52,798 bases of DNA, taken from an uncultured candidate division Zixibacteria bacterium (GTDB taxonomy: Bacteria; Zixibacteria; MSB-5A5; SM1-73). The DNA lies in NCBI GenBank assembly GCA_903908285.1, contig CAIVRH010000028.1, forward strand, positions 1-52,798, given 5' to 3'. Below, in pieces: positions 17,034 to 26,204 of the stretch; within the stretch, counting starts at the first letter, position 1, and every line of letters begins with the position of its first letter. Position numbers and translations under genes: made by a program. The notes under the pieces are model-generated. The model was not told the origin of the DNA and searched no databases. It saw only the letters and a list, made by a program, of their open reading frames with translations.

Positions 17034-18485
17034 ATGAAGTTTGGCATGCAAACGATACTGAGGCAGACACTTGCTCCGCAACTTATTCAGTCGCTGAAGC
17101 TTCTGCAGATGCCTATCCTTAAATTGGAGCAACTGATCCGGCTCGAGCTTTCTACCAATCCTCTGCTGGAAGAGGTGGAGCTGTTGGAGGAACAGGATGA
17201 TCAAAGCACCTCCGCGGAAGAAACCAAGGCGGAGACTGATCTTCAACAAGAAAAGATCGATTGGGACGACTACTTTAGAGATGAAGGGAATTTCTACGTC
17301 AAGCAGGAGAAAGAGAACGATGAGGAAAAACTGGAGAGAACCCCCATCACGGAAGAAACTTTGTACGGACACCTCTTGGATCAGCTTCATCTGAGCCGGT
17401 TGAGCCCGGAGGACACCGGCATAGGAGAGTACATTATCGGCAACATAGACCAGAATGGGTTTTTAGTTTGTTCGGTGGAAGAAATCGCCAGCGCTATCGG
17501 GGTCACCGCGGAGAAAGTTACCCAGATATTAACTTTAATTCAGACCTTTGATCCCACCGGGGTGGGGGCCAGGGATTTAAGGGAATCCCTTATGATTCAG
17601 CTGAAGGAAAAGGGATTTGAGGATAGCTTAGCCTACCGCATCGTCAAAGATCATTTAACCGACCTGGAGAAAAAAAGCTTCACCCAGTTGTCCAAAACCC
17701 TGGGGGTAAACTTCGAAGAAGTTCAGGCCGCCATGGATTTCATCAAGCTGTTAAATCCCCGACCGGCCATTGGAAGTTTCACTCCAGCAGCCAGCCCGGT
17801 AGTGCCGGATCTGATCGTTGAACAGGTGGGAGAAGAATTTGCGGTTTTTCATAACGATAAAAATGTCCCTCACTTGAGGGTTAATCAAACCTACCGGGAG
17901 CTTTTGAAGAAAGGAAACCTCCAAACCGGAGAAACCAAATCCTACCTGGTGGAAAAGCTGGAGAAAGCCCGCTGGCTGATGAATGCCATCAATCAAAGAC
18001 GCAATACCATGATCAAGGTAATGGAAAAGATCGTGGAGGAGCAAAAAGAGTTTTTTGAACACGGCGCATCCCATCTTAAACCGCTGACCATGGAATCGAT
18101 TGCAGAAAAAGTGGATATGAACGTCGCCACCATCTCCCGGGTGTCGAACGGGAAATATGTCCAGACTCCCCAGGGGGTATTTGAGATAAAATATTTCTTC
18201 AACTCCGGGGTGGCCACGGATAGCGGGGAGGAGCTTTCCAAAAGACACGTGAAACAGCTGATCACCGATTTCATCAAAAAAGAGGATCTTGCCTCTCCTT
18301 TGTCCGACCAGCAGATTTTCGCTCTTCTCAAAGAACATGGTTTAACCCTCGCCCGGCGGACGGTGAGCAAATACCGGGAGGAACTGAAGATCATGCCTGC
18401 CCGCTTCCGCAAAAGGGTGGTGAAAAACGAATCAAACCCGCCGGCAGAAGAACCGGTCATTTTGCCTTCCACCGATTCGGCTTAG
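17034..18485 (+). CDS. rpoN: RNA polymerase sigma-54 factor
   Basis: Alternative sigma factor recognising -24/-12 promoters and requiring AAA+ activators. It is 483 aa. Region I is the glutamine/leucine-rich start (MQTILRQTLAPQLIQSLKLL), which binds activators, and an acidic region II linker follows. The core-binding domain and the helix-turn-helix (MNVATISRVSNGKYVQTPQG) come next. The RpoN box is ARRTVSKYREE near 440-450, with one change from the canonical ARRTVAKYRE. The gene is flanked by lptB and hpf, the conserved rpoN neighbourhood. I saw no convincing -24/-12 promoter in the window, so its targets are elsewhere. Confidence 0.97.
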   Translation: MKFGMQTILRQTLAPQLIQSLKLLQMPILKLEQLIRLELSTNPLLEEVELLEEQDDQSTSAEETKAETDLQQEKIDWDDYFRDEGNFYVKQEKENDEEKLERTPITEETLYGHLLDQLHLSRLSPEDTGIGEYIIGNIDQNGFLVCSVEEIASAIGVTAEKVTQILTLIQTFDPTGVGARDLRESLMIQLKEKGFEDSLAYRIVKDHLTDLEKKSFTQLSKTLGVNFEEVQAAMDFIKLLNPRPAIGSFTPAASPVVPDLIVEQVGEEFAVFHNDKNVPHLRVNQTYRELLKKGNLQTGETKSYLVEKLEKARWLMNAINQRRNTMIKVMEKIVEEQKEFFEHGASHLKPLTMESIAEKVDMNVATISRVSNGKYVQTPQGVFEIKYFFNSGVATDSGEELSKRHVKQLITDFIKKEDLASPLSDQQIFALLKEHGLTLARRTVSKYREELKIMPARFRKRVVKNESNPPAEEPVILPSTDSA

Positions 18486-18867
18486 GCTTTTACTCTTCTT
18501 CATAGGATGAGATCGATTGAAGAACGATATATTCTAACCGATAAAAATTTGATCATTACTATTCAATTCGCAGACAATTTCAAAACACAAAAATATCTGT
18601 TTCCCCCCTGTTTCCCCTGGGGGGAAAGAAGCATCCTATTTGATTTTCACACGTAATAAAGACTGAGGATCGGATTAATCCGTCCCTCTAACTTGAGTTT
18701 AGATTATGGTGCGATAGTTTTTTAAACCAATCTTAAGCCGTAGCGGGATAAATAAAACCTATACCGGAAAAGGAGGTAAAAAAACGCCTCAAGTTGGAAA
18801 CTGGTAAAAGATATTTCGTCAGCTATCGGATTTTCATTTGGTACTATTAAACTAAAAAGGAGTACTC
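18486..18867. other. Gap between rpoN and hpf
   Basis: No gene is seen in these 382 bases. They contain the C6/G6 hairpin at 18600-18627 and an unused aaaaggaggt at about 18768-18777 that is not followed by a usable start. An AT-rich stretch just before hpf (tttggtactattaaac) could hold its promoter. Confidence 0.5.
18600..18627. repeat. Perfect 9-bp hairpin, T3C6/G6A3
   Basis: TTTCCCCCC at 18600-18608 pairs perfectly with GGGGGGAAA at 18619-18627. The loop itself contains a second tttcccc. No T-run follows, so a terminator role is doubtful. It belongs with the hairpins at 783-804 and 2228-2250. Confidence 0.55.
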
Positions 18868-19245
18868 ATGCAAAGCAGAACTACCGCCCGTCATTTCGAT
18901 TTAACCGAGGAACTAAAGAGTTTTTCGGACAAGGAAATTGACAAGCTGGAAAAGTACTTCAACAATATCATTGACACCCATTTGATCCTGGATGCGGAAA
19001 AATCCCGAATGACTGCGGAGTTAAAGGTAAAGGTTCACGGGACTGTTTTAACCAGCAAGGTCAGAACTTTCGACATGTATGAGTCGGTGGAAAAAGTAAT
19101 AAACAAGATGCAACAGCAACTCAAAAAATATAAGGAAAGGCTCAAGGACAAAAAGGCCAAAACCGTGCAAAAGGCTTCACCTCGGGTAAGGAGGGAGGAA
19201 ACCTCTTCCCTGCCCGACGAGATGGAGGAAGAAGAGGGTTTTTAA
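18868..19245 (+). CDS. hpf: Ribosome hibernation-promoting factor / RaiA family
   Basis: Binds the 30S decoding region in stationary phase and holds ribosomes inactive. The 125-aa product has the short beta-alpha-beta-beta-beta-alpha domain (residues 1-95): SRTTARHFDLTEELKSF, then HLILDAEK, AELKVKVHG and YESVEKVINKMQQQLKKYKER. A highly charged tail ends in a run of glutamates. The long-form C-terminal dimerisation domain is absent. AAGGAG stands 5 bases before the ATG. Its place directly after rpoN is widely conserved in diderms. Confidence 0.92.
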   Translation: MQSRTTARHFDLTEELKSFSDKEIDKLEKYFNNIIDTHLILDAEKSRMTAELKVKVHGTVLTSKVRTFDMYESVEKVINKMQQQLKKYKERLKDKKAKTVQKASPRVRREETSSLPDEMEEEEGF

Positions 19246-19411
19246 CCGTTTTTGCTGGAGGAATGGGCGGATTGGTTTTCGTTTCAGCTTTAGGTTTCAT
19301 CCCGGGTCAGTTGTAAGAGAAGTTTAGGAAAAAGGGCTGGTTTTAAGCGAAACTTTTTATGCGATTTTAAAAGTACTGCCCGAACCGTAAAATCGAAAGG
19401 AGCACTTTCCC

Positions 19412-20380
19412 TTGGAATTAATCCCCGTAGAAAAGATGTACCTGGAGAGAAAAGATGCCTTTGAGCTGACCCTGCTGACCCAGGAGAACGGTTTGAAGAA
19501 GTTAATCCCCACCAGCGAGATTCATCGGCCGGGTTTGGCTTTGGCCGGATTCGTGGAGAGATTCGCCAGCCAGCGGACCCAAGTGCTGGGGGAGACCGAG
19601 ATGACTTTTTTGGCCGGACAGGATGCCTTGGGGAGAAAAAGGGCAGTGGAGAATATTTTCAAATTCGACCTTCCCTGTGTCATCATTACCAAGGGGATTT
19701 CCGCTCCGCCCGAGTTGATCGAGATCGCCAACCGGAAAGGCGTGCCGGTTTTATCCACCCGGTTGTCCACCACTGAATTCACCACCCGGGTAAGCGTTTA
19801 CTTGGACACCCTGTTTGCCCCCCACACCACCCATCACGGAACCTTAGTGGATGTTTACGGGGTGGGGCTCATGTATACCGGCAAAAGCGGCGTGGGCAAA
19901 AGCGAATGTGCTTTGGATCTGGTGGCGCGAGGGCATCGCTTAGTGGCAGATGATATGGTAACCATTATCAAAAAGGCACCCCAGGTACTGGTCGGAACCG
20001 GAAACGAGCTATTGAAGCATCATATGGAAGTGCGGGGGATCGGCATCATAGACATAGAAAAGCTCTTTGGCATCCGCGCCATCCGTATGCAAAAGAGGAT
20101 CGAGGTGCAGGTTAATTTGGTCCACTGGGATGACAAGCTGGAATTCGAAAGACTGGGAATAGAGGAAAAGTACACCACCATTCTCGGAGTGGAGATACCA
20201 TCGGTGATGCTGCCGGTAACCCCGGGAAAAGATATCTCGGTCATCTCCGAGGTGATCGCTATGAATCAAATGCTGAAAATCTACGGACGCGACAGCGCCA
20301 AGGAGTTTTCCAAAAGACTATCCGAGGAAATCTATCGAAAAAAAGCGGTGGGAGAGTTTCTGGAGAGCGACTTGGAATAG
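19412..20380 (+). CDS. hprK: HPr kinase/phosphorylase
   Basis: Phosphorylates HPr on a regulatory serine and reverses it with phosphate, coupling carbon state to PTS activity. It is 322 aa. The P-loop is GKSGVGKS at 157-164, preceded by HHGTLVDVYG with the conserved histidine. The family signature MEVRGIGIIDIEKLFG lies at 205-220. The start is TTG at 19412, with AAAGGAG upstream; no ATG fits as well. No HPr gene is in the window. It precedes two PTS genes, and the rpoN-hpf-hprK order resembles the proteobacterial rpoN cluster. Confidence 0.94.
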   Translation: MELIPVEKMYLERKDAFELTLLTQENGLKKLIPTSEIHRPGLALAGFVERFASQRTQVLGETEMTFLAGQDALGRKRAVENIFKFDLPCVIITKGISAPPELIEIANRKGVPVLSTRLSTTEFTTRVSVYLDTLFAPHTTHHGTLVDVYGVGLMYTGKSGVGKSECALDLVARGHRLVADDMVTIIKKAPQVLVGTGNELLKHHMEVRGIGIIDIEKLFGIRAIRMQKRIEVQVNLVHWDDKLEFERLGIEEKYTTILGVEIPSVMLPVTPGKDISVISEVIAMNQMLKIYGRDSAKEFSKRLSEEIYRKKAVGEFLESDLE

Positions 20381-20498
20381 AAATTGGGACTGATATTGAG
20401 GCTGGTTCTGGAATAGGAATCAAATCACCGGCAACGGGCGAGGGAGCAATCCATTAAATTCAGGATTTTAATCGGGAAAAAGAAAGAAAAACATTTTC

Positions 20499-20912
20499 AT
20501 GATAAGCTGCATAGTTCTTACTCATGCCGATCTGGGGTTCGGTTTAAAAAATGCCTTGGAAGGAATGATGGGAAAGCAAGAGGCGTTCTCGGTGATATCC
20601 AATACCGGAAAGGGGAAAGAGGATCTGATTGGGACCTTACAAAAAGAGGTGGAACAGAATAATAATGACGGCGTGGTGATTTTTGTGGATATGATCGGAA
20701 GCAGCTGTTGGTACACCGCCAAAAAAGTTGCTTCCGGCATCAGGGATGGTCTGAATTCAAAATCCACCAATCCACTGGGAATCGCCATTATTACCGGGGT
20801 AAATTTGCCTATGCTGGTTAAGTTTTTTTCTTCGCGAGACTCCCTCTCTTTTAGCCGGCTGGTTGTTTCGATCCGGCAAGAAGGGGAAAAAGGAATAGTG
20901 GCTGAAAATTAA
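20499..20912 (+). CDS. PTS mannose-family EIIA domain protein
   Basis: Single-domain phosphotransfer protein of 137 aa. The start MISCIVLTHADLGFGL places the phosphorylatable histidine at H9, as in ManX EIIA (the TH motif after the first strand). DGVVIFVDMIGSSCWYTA is the second strand and switch loop. It receives phosphate from HPr and would pass it to EIIB. The final TAA overlaps the ATG of the EIIB gene (TAATG), so the two are translationally coupled. No EIIC or EIID permease genes follow, so the protein may be regulatory. It takes the position of ptsN in typical rpoN clusters. Confidence 0.88.
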   Translation: MISCIVLTHADLGFGLKNALEGMMGKQEAFSVISNTGKGKEDLIGTLQKEVEQNNNDGVVIFVDMIGSSCWYTAKKVASGIRDGLNSKSTNPLGIAIITGVNLPMLVKFFSSRDSLSFSRLVVSIRQEGEKGIVAEN

Positions 20913-21400
20913 TGTCGATCATATTTTATCGCGTGGACGAAAGATTGATTCACGGGCAGGTGGTGGTGGGCTGGGGCAACAGTTTAAAAATCGATCAAAT
21001 TGTCCTGGCCAACGATTTGGTGGTTCGTAATCCCTGGGAAAGGGAACTATACTTGGCTTGTGTTCCTCCGGAGATCAAAGCCGTAATAATTCCGGTGGAT
21101 GATGCCATAAGCCGGATTAAGGAAAACGGATTTGAGGGAAAAAGGATTTTGGTTTTAGTCGACTCCCCATTTGATATCTTAAGGATGGTGGAGGAGGGGG
21201 TAGGGATCGACCGGTTAAATGTGGGCGGAGTCCATTCCAAGGCGGGGAGAGCCAAAGTGCTGCCTTATCTGTATTTGTCAACGGAGGAGATTTCCGCTTT
21301 CAAAAAAATTATCGCCAGGGGCATCCGGTGTGAATGCCGGGATGTCCTTTTGGCGGAAAAGCACGACTTAGCCCTGTTGTTTGACAAATTGGGCTGGTGA
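20912..21400 (+). CDS. PTS mannose/fructose/sorbose-family EIIB protein
   Basis: 162-aa EIIB of the mannose family. RVDERLIHGQVVVGW carries the active histidine at H14. IDQIVLANDLVVRNPWERELYLACVPP is the following conserved segment. In transporters it passes phosphate from EIIA to the sugar bound by EIIC/EIID, but neither is encoded next to it. It is coupled to EIIA by a one-base overlap. An unlinked permease or a purely signalling role are both possible. Confidence 0.92.
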   Translation: MSIIFYRVDERLIHGQVVVGWGNSLKIDQIVLANDLVVRNPWERELYLACVPPEIKAVIIPVDDAISRIKENGFEGKRILVLVDSPFDILRMVEEGVGIDRLNVGGVHSKAGRAKVLPYLYLSTEEISAFKKIIARGIRCECRDVLLAEKHDLALLFDKLGW

Positions 21401-21501
21401 TTTGTATTTAAAAACAAGTTATTAAGAACTTAACCCCTTTAAGTCTCCTCTACATTTTATGTTAAGGGGAAATCCGGGGAAAGGTAAACCTAAGGAGCAA
21501 A

Positions 21502-22398
21502 TTGAACAACAAGAGTACAGAGCTAAGAGTGGGTATGGTGGTGCTTTCCGCCTGTCTCCTTCTCCTTTTAGGATTCATCTGGATAAAAGGAATCAGCTTC
21601 CAGCAGAACCGGTATAAATATTCCGTTGTTTTTCCCAACATCGGTTCTTTGGAGGTAGGGGATCCGGTAGCTGTTTCCGGAGTGTCCCGGGGGAAGGTGG
21701 AGAAGATCGAGCTCCATCAAGGGGATGTTTTGGTCACCTTTAATTTGACCCGGGATGTGGTTTTGAAAAAAGATGCAAAATTCACCGTGATGAACATCGG
21801 TCTGATGGGGGAAAGATTCGTAGCGGTGGAAACCGGTCATTCCGATAGCTTGCTGGATCTTTCCACACCCATCCGGGGCTACTACGACATCGGCATTCCC
21901 GAGGTGATGGGACGGATGGGAGAAATGATCGACGAGATCAGAAGATTAACCGGCCATTTGGAGACGGTAATCGGAACCGAATCCTCCCAGGCCGCTTTGA
22001 TCCAGACTATCGAAAACTTGAAGACCATCTCCCAGAAAATAGATACCCTTTTGGAGCAGAACCAGGATAAAATCAGCCAGACCATGGGCGACCTGTCACA
22101 GACCTCCACCGAGCTTAGGAAAATGGTGTTAACCAATAAAGAAAAGCTCCAGCAAACCGTGGATAACTTCAGCTCGGCTTCAGGCAAGCTGGACAACATC
22201 ACCACCACTTTAGATACCCTTTCCATCTTCCTTAAAAATATCACTACCAAGATTGAAAACGGACAGGGAAGTTTGGGTCAGTTTTTCAATGATACCACCC
22301 TGTATGAGCAGATCAAGAAAACCACTCAGAATGTCGATTCATTAATTGTGGACATAAAGAAGAATCCGAAGAAGTATCTTAAGATCAGCATATTTTAA
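21502..22398 (+). CDS. MCE/MlaD-family substrate-binding protein
   Basis: Periplasmic lipid-binding protein anchored by one N-terminal helix (about residues 12-28). It is 298 aa. The MCE domain spans 35-110: YSVVFPNIGSLEVGDPVAVSG, RGKVEKIEL and FTVMNIGLMGERFVAVETG. The rest is a long helical, heptad-like coil, as in MlaD/PqiB-type barrels. It starts at TTG with AAGGAG at 4-base spacing. The usual partners MlaE (permease) and MlaF (ATPase) are not adjacent, so it is an orphan or its partners lie elsewhere. It probably moves phospholipids between membranes. Confidence 0.88.
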   Translation: MNNKSTELRVGMVVLSACLLLLLGFIWIKGISFQQNRYKYSVVFPNIGSLEVGDPVAVSGVSRGKVEKIELHQGDVLVTFNLTRDVVLKKDAKFTVMNIGLMGERFVAVETGHSDSLLDLSTPIRGYYDIGIPEVMGRMGEMIDEIRRLTGHLETVIGTESSQAALIQTIENLKTISQKIDTLLEQNQDKISQTMGDLSQTSTELRKMVLTNKEKLQQTVDNFSSASGKLDNITTTLDTLSIFLKNITTKIENGQGSLGQFFNDTTLYEQIKKTTQNVDSLIVDIKKNPKKYLKISIF

Positions 22399-22632
22399 TC
22401 GGATTCCATCGGGTTCGAGAAACAAGATACGAGTAATGAGTTTTGAGTAAGGAGGGCAAAGCTTTCCCCTTTTCCAATCTCTATTCTACGGAGAGGAATT
22501 CCCAGGGGAAAAGGCCATAAATACAAAGTTTGTATGAAGGTAGACAAATAAGCGACATCGGATCGTTTACCACTATCTATTCCCCTTTATAAAGAAACAG
22601 GAGGGGCAAAATTCTTATCCGGGGAAGACTCC

Positions 22633-24789
22633 ATGAAGAAAATCAAATTCTCTTTCGTTATCCACAATCACCAGCCTATCGGCAATTTTGAGCATGTGTT
22701 CGAACATGCCTTCACCCACAGCTATCTTCCTTTCATAGAAATTCTGGAAAGGTATCCCCGTTTCAAAATAGGTTTGCATTTTTCCGGGATTTTGATCGAA
22801 TGGATTAAAAAACATCACCCCCGGACCATGGATAAAATAAAAGCTTTAGTCCAAAGAGGCCAGGTAGAGATGCTCACCGGCGGATATTACGAGCCGATAC
22901 TGGCGGTCATCCCGGACTCCGACAAGATCGGCCAAATTCAGAAGCTGACCGATTTTATAAAAAAAGAGTTCGACACCGAACCGATGGGAATGTGGCTGGC
23001 GGAAAGAATTTGGGAACCCTATCTTCCCAAACCCATAGCCCAAGCCGGGGTCAAATATACCATCGTCGATGATTCGCATTTCAAATACTCCGGACTCTCC
23101 GACGAACAGCTTTTGGGTTACTATCTCACCGAGGAGGAGGGCCATATTCTGGCTCTCTTCTCCTCTTCCAAATTTTTGCGCTATGCCATTCCCTTCCTGG
23201 AGCCGGAAGAGATCGTGAAATATCTTAAAAAAATCGCATCTGAAGATGGGGAAAATCTGATCCTGTATGGAGATGATGGGGAAAAATTCGGGGTCTGGCC
23301 CCACACTTACGAACATTGTTTCAAGGACCGGTGGATTGAAAGATTCTTGGAAACCATCGATCGGAACGGGGATTGGATTGAGATGATCCATCCCCAAGAA
23401 GCTTTAAACTCGCTTCCCGCCAGGGGGAGAGTTTACCTTCCCACCGCCTCCTATCAGGAGATGATGCAGTGGACTTTACCCCCTAAAGCTTTTGTGGAAT
23501 ATGAGGAGTTCGAGCGAATCTTAAAGGAGCAGAATCTTTATGACCGGTTCGGCATATTCGTCCGGGGCGGTTTCTGGCGTAACTTTCTGGCCAAATATCC
23601 CGAGGCTAACCACATGCACAAAAAGATGCTTAAGATCAGCGGGGAAATCACCCAACTGGAAGGAAAGAAAGGGGTAAGCAAAAGCAAAATAAACCAAGCC
23701 CGCGATTTTCTATGGAAGGGGCAGTGCAACTGTCCTTATTGGCATGGAGTCTTCGGCGGGTTATACCTGCCCCATCTCCGTTCCGCCATCTATCAGAACC
23801 TGATCGAAGCGGAGAAGACTTTGGACCAGCTTGAGCATACCGAGAAAAATTGGATCGAGCATGAACTCTATGATCTGGACCGGGACGGGAAAGATGAGCT
23901 TTTGGTGAAGTCTCCGGTTTTTAGTCTCTGTTTTTCTCTTTCTACCGGAGGAAGTTTATATGAGCTGGATTTCAAGCCCGCCGGCATAAATCTGCTCGAC
24001 GTTCTGACCAGAAGAGAAGAGGGATATCACAGAAGACTTCTGGAAAAACAACAGAAACAGTCAAATCTGTCGGATGAAGCGGTCACCTCCATTCATGATC
24101 TGGTTTTGGCCAAGGAGGAGGGGTTGGAGAACTATCTGACCTACGACTGGTACCGGCGCGGCTCTTTGATCGACCATTTCTTAGGCGAGCTCACCCAGCT
24201 GGAGGATTTCTCCCGATGTCAATATCCGGAACAGGGTGATTTCGTCAACCAGCCGTATCGCCATAAGATCGAAAAGAAAAAAGATGATTTTATTCTCACC
24301 TTATATCGGGATGGTTTTGTCTGGTTTGGGGACAAGCGGGCGCCCATCACCGTTGTAAAAAGCATCGCCTTGAACCCGAACGGGTCCCAGCTGGATATCT
24401 CGTATACCCTGATCAATAACCATTCGGATAGAGTAACCCTGTGGTTCGGGATCGAATTTGGTCTGGCCGTCCCTTCGGATGATGACGATATGAGATTCTG
24501 TTATGTGGGAGACCGCAAATCCAATGGCAAGACGGTCACCTGCCTGGGGAACGCAGCCAGATGCGAGGAGTTTGGCTTGAAGGATGGTTATCTTAAGGTA
24601 GACACAAATTTCAAACTAAACCGCCCGGCTCAGCTCTGGCGTTTCCCCGTTTACACCGTCTCCTTATCGGAAGCCGGATTCGAAAAAGTCCAGCAGAGTC
24701 TGGTACTTTTCCCCAGCTGGAAGCTTTTTTTGGAGCCGCAGGAGAAATGGGAGGTGAAAATCGATAATAGTTTCATAACGCTGAAATAG
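22633..24789 (+). CDS. GH57 4-alpha-glucanotransferase
   Basis: Transfers alpha-1,4-glucan segments or hydrolyses them, in cytoplasmic glycogen or maltodextrin metabolism. The 718-aa length and domain order match the Thermococcus-type enzyme. The N-terminal (beta/alpha)7 barrel has FSFVIHNHQPIG, the nucleophile E124 in MWLAERIWEP, and the acid/base D214 in LYGDDGEKFG. A helical DUF1925-like bundle and a DUF1926-like beta-sandwich follow. There is no signal peptide. An amylopullulanase-like alternative is less likely, given the domain set. It stands between mlaD and a cytochrome-like gene with gaps, so is probably a single gene. Confidence 0.9.
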   Translation: MKKIKFSFVIHNHQPIGNFEHVFEHAFTHSYLPFIEILERYPRFKIGLHFSGILIEWIKKHHPRTMDKIKALVQRGQVEMLTGGYYEPILAVIPDSDKIGQIQKLTDFIKKEFDTEPMGMWLAERIWEPYLPKPIAQAGVKYTIVDDSHFKYSGLSDEQLLGYYLTEEEGHILALFSSSKFLRYAIPFLEPEEIVKYLKKIASEDGENLILYGDDGEKFGVWPHTYEHCFKDRWIERFLETIDRNGDWIEMIHPQEALNSLPARGRVYLPTASYQEMMQWTLPPKAFVEYEEFERILKEQNLYDRFGIFVRGGFWRNFLAKYPEANHMHKKMLKISGEITQLEGKKGVSKSKINQARDFLWKGQCNCPYWHGVFGGLYLPHLRSAIYQNLIEAEKTLDQLEHTEKNWIEHELYDLDRDGKDELLVKSPVFSLCFSLSTGGSLYELDFKPAGINLLDVLTRREEGYHRRLLEKQQKQSNLSDEAVTSIHDLVLAKEEGLENYLTYDWYRRGSLIDHFLGELTQLEDFSRCQYPEQGDFVNQPYRHKIEKKKDDFILTLYRDGFVWFGDKRAPITVVKSIALNPNGSQLDISYTLINNHSDRVTLWFGIEFGLAVPSDDDDMRFCYVGDRKSNGKTVTCLGNAARCEEFGLKDGYLKVDTNFKLNRPAQLWRFPVYTVSLSEAGFEKVQQSLVLFPSWKLFLEPQEKWEVKIDNSFITLK

Positions 24790-24980
24790 AAAAATTAGTC
24801 ATGGTAAAATGCTCAACGGGGGGAAATCGCATATGCGTTCATACGAATATCCCGTCCCTAAATTTTGCTCTTTCGATTCACCCCTTAAACCAAGCACGAA
24901 AAGCATCTGATCAAGCCAAAGTGGAATACCCCCATCGGACCTCAACCCTTTCACTTTTTTATTGTTCTTTCCCCGGAGCG

Positions 24981-25011
24981 TTGACATTTATCGCCATATT
25001 TAGCGTAATAT
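24981..25011 (+). promoter_or_regulatory. Possible promoter of the cytochrome-like gene
   Basis: TTGACA at 24981-24986 and TAATAT at 25006-25011 with a long 19-bp spacer. The following start codon is 53 bases away. The spacing is suboptimal, hence modest confidence. Confidence 0.35.
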
Positions 25012-25063
25012 ATTTTACAGGGTGATTGGCAATTTTCATAAATAAAGATTTCGGAGGTGGATT

Positions 25064-25567
25064 ATGAGAACAAAAAAAGTCACAATCCTTTTTGTCTTTA
25101 TCGCGATCATCGGTTCTGCTTTTTTGATCGATCATCGACTTCAGGCGCAAACTGCATCCCCGGATACGACTTCCGATTCCACTAAAGTAAAAATGCAAAG
25201 CCAGGTTTCCGCTATATTTAAAGCCGATTGTTCTCTCGCCGGATGTCATCGGGGAGCCTATCCCAAGAAGAACTTGAATTTAGAATCGGAGAAATTCTTA
25301 AAGTCGGTTCTAAACGTAACCAGCCAGGAAATCGGCACCCTCAAACTGGTCGATGCTCAAAACCCGGAGAAGAGCTATCTGCTGATGAAAATCCGGAAGG
25401 ATAAGGGAATCAAGGGATCCCGTATGCCGGATGGGGCTCCCCCGCTTAAAAAAGAGGAGATCAAAACCATTGGAGATTGGATTTCCAGCTTGAAAGAATC
25501 CAGTCCCGAAAAAGTAAAAAATCCCACATCGCCGGATACTGTGAAAAATATTAAAAACAACCGTTGA
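25064..25567 (+). CDS. Exported CxxxxCH cytochrome-c-like protein
   Basis: 167-aa protein with an N-terminal export or anchor segment (VTILFVFIAIIGSAFLI). A possible heme attachment motif CSLAGCH (four residues between the cysteines instead of two) follows the SAIFKAD stretch. A methionine in GSRMPDGAPPL could be the distal ligand, and the C-terminal helix EEIKTIGDWI is typical of small c-type domains. GGAGGT precedes the ATG. Proteins with this wider motif occur in environmental bacteria, often in planctomycete-like cytochromes; covalent heme binding is not proven by sequence. The lysine- and proline-rich tail is likely disordered. Confidence 0.7.
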   Translation: MRTKKVTILFVFIAIIGSAFLIDHRLQAQTASPDTTSDSTKVKMQSQVSAIFKADCSLAGCHRGAYPKKNLNLESEKFLKSVLNVTSQEIGTLKLVDAQNPEKSYLLMKIRKDKGIKGSRMPDGAPPLKKEEIKTIGDWISSLKESSPEKVKNPTSPDTVKNIKNNR

Positions 25568-25733
25568 TTTGTATCTAGTTGAGATCGGATGGAGAACCGT
25601 TAACATCAAACCGTTATACCTCACCCCTGCATCCCCGTCTCCTTCAGTGTGGAAAGGAAGATTACCAGGAAGAGTAGAACCTTCATATATGTTAAGTCTT
25701 CCTCTATTATGATCCTATAACCGGGAGAGACGC

Positions 25734-26201
25734 ATGATATTCCAAAAAGAAATCAGAAAACCGATACTCGAGCTAATGTTTCTATCGTTGGGGGGATGGA
25801 TGCTCCACTTCGGTTTCCATCCCATATCGGGCGACCCGCCGAATTTCGTTCCTTTCCTCATCGGGCTGGTCAATGTCATCATCACCCCCCAGTTATTCAA
25901 CCACAAGAAAACCGTAATCATAGCTTATTTATTCAACGGGGTGGGGGTGATAATCGGCGCCATCGTCATGGCCACCTTCAGCCTTTCTGCCCTGCCCGAT
26001 CCTCTGACATTCCACAGCTTAGTATTCCGAACCACTTTAGCCGATATACTGATCCTGTTTCCCAAGCTGTTCATCGGGCAGATGGTCCTGTCGCACTTCT
26101 ATCCTGCCGGGTTGGGCCGGCTGTTCACCCCTTTTTGGTGGGTGAGACACTTTTGCTATCTGAGCATTGTGTTCACCTTAGCTCACTTTTTATGGAGGTA
26201 G
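25734..26201 (+). CDS. Four-helix membrane protein, copy 1
   Basis: 155-aa integral membrane protein of unknown function. Four hydrophobic stretches are visible (about 10-25, 38-52, 58-84 and 104-125), with a conserved end WWVRHFCYLSIVFxxxHFLW. It has a near-identical neighbour at 26436-26900 (about 65-70% identity by eye). It is directly followed, 3 bases after its stop, by a 32-codon microgene with its own GGAGGT site. I do not recognise the family. Confidence 0.8.
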   Translation: MIFQKEIRKPILELMFLSLGGWMLHFGFHPISGDPPNFVPFLIGLVNVIITPQLFNHKKTVIIAYLFNGVGVIIGAIVMATFSLSALPDPLTFHSLVFRTTLADILILFPKLFIGQMVLSHFYPAGLGRLFTPFWWVRHFCYLSIVFTLAHFLWR

Positions 26202-26204
26202 AAT

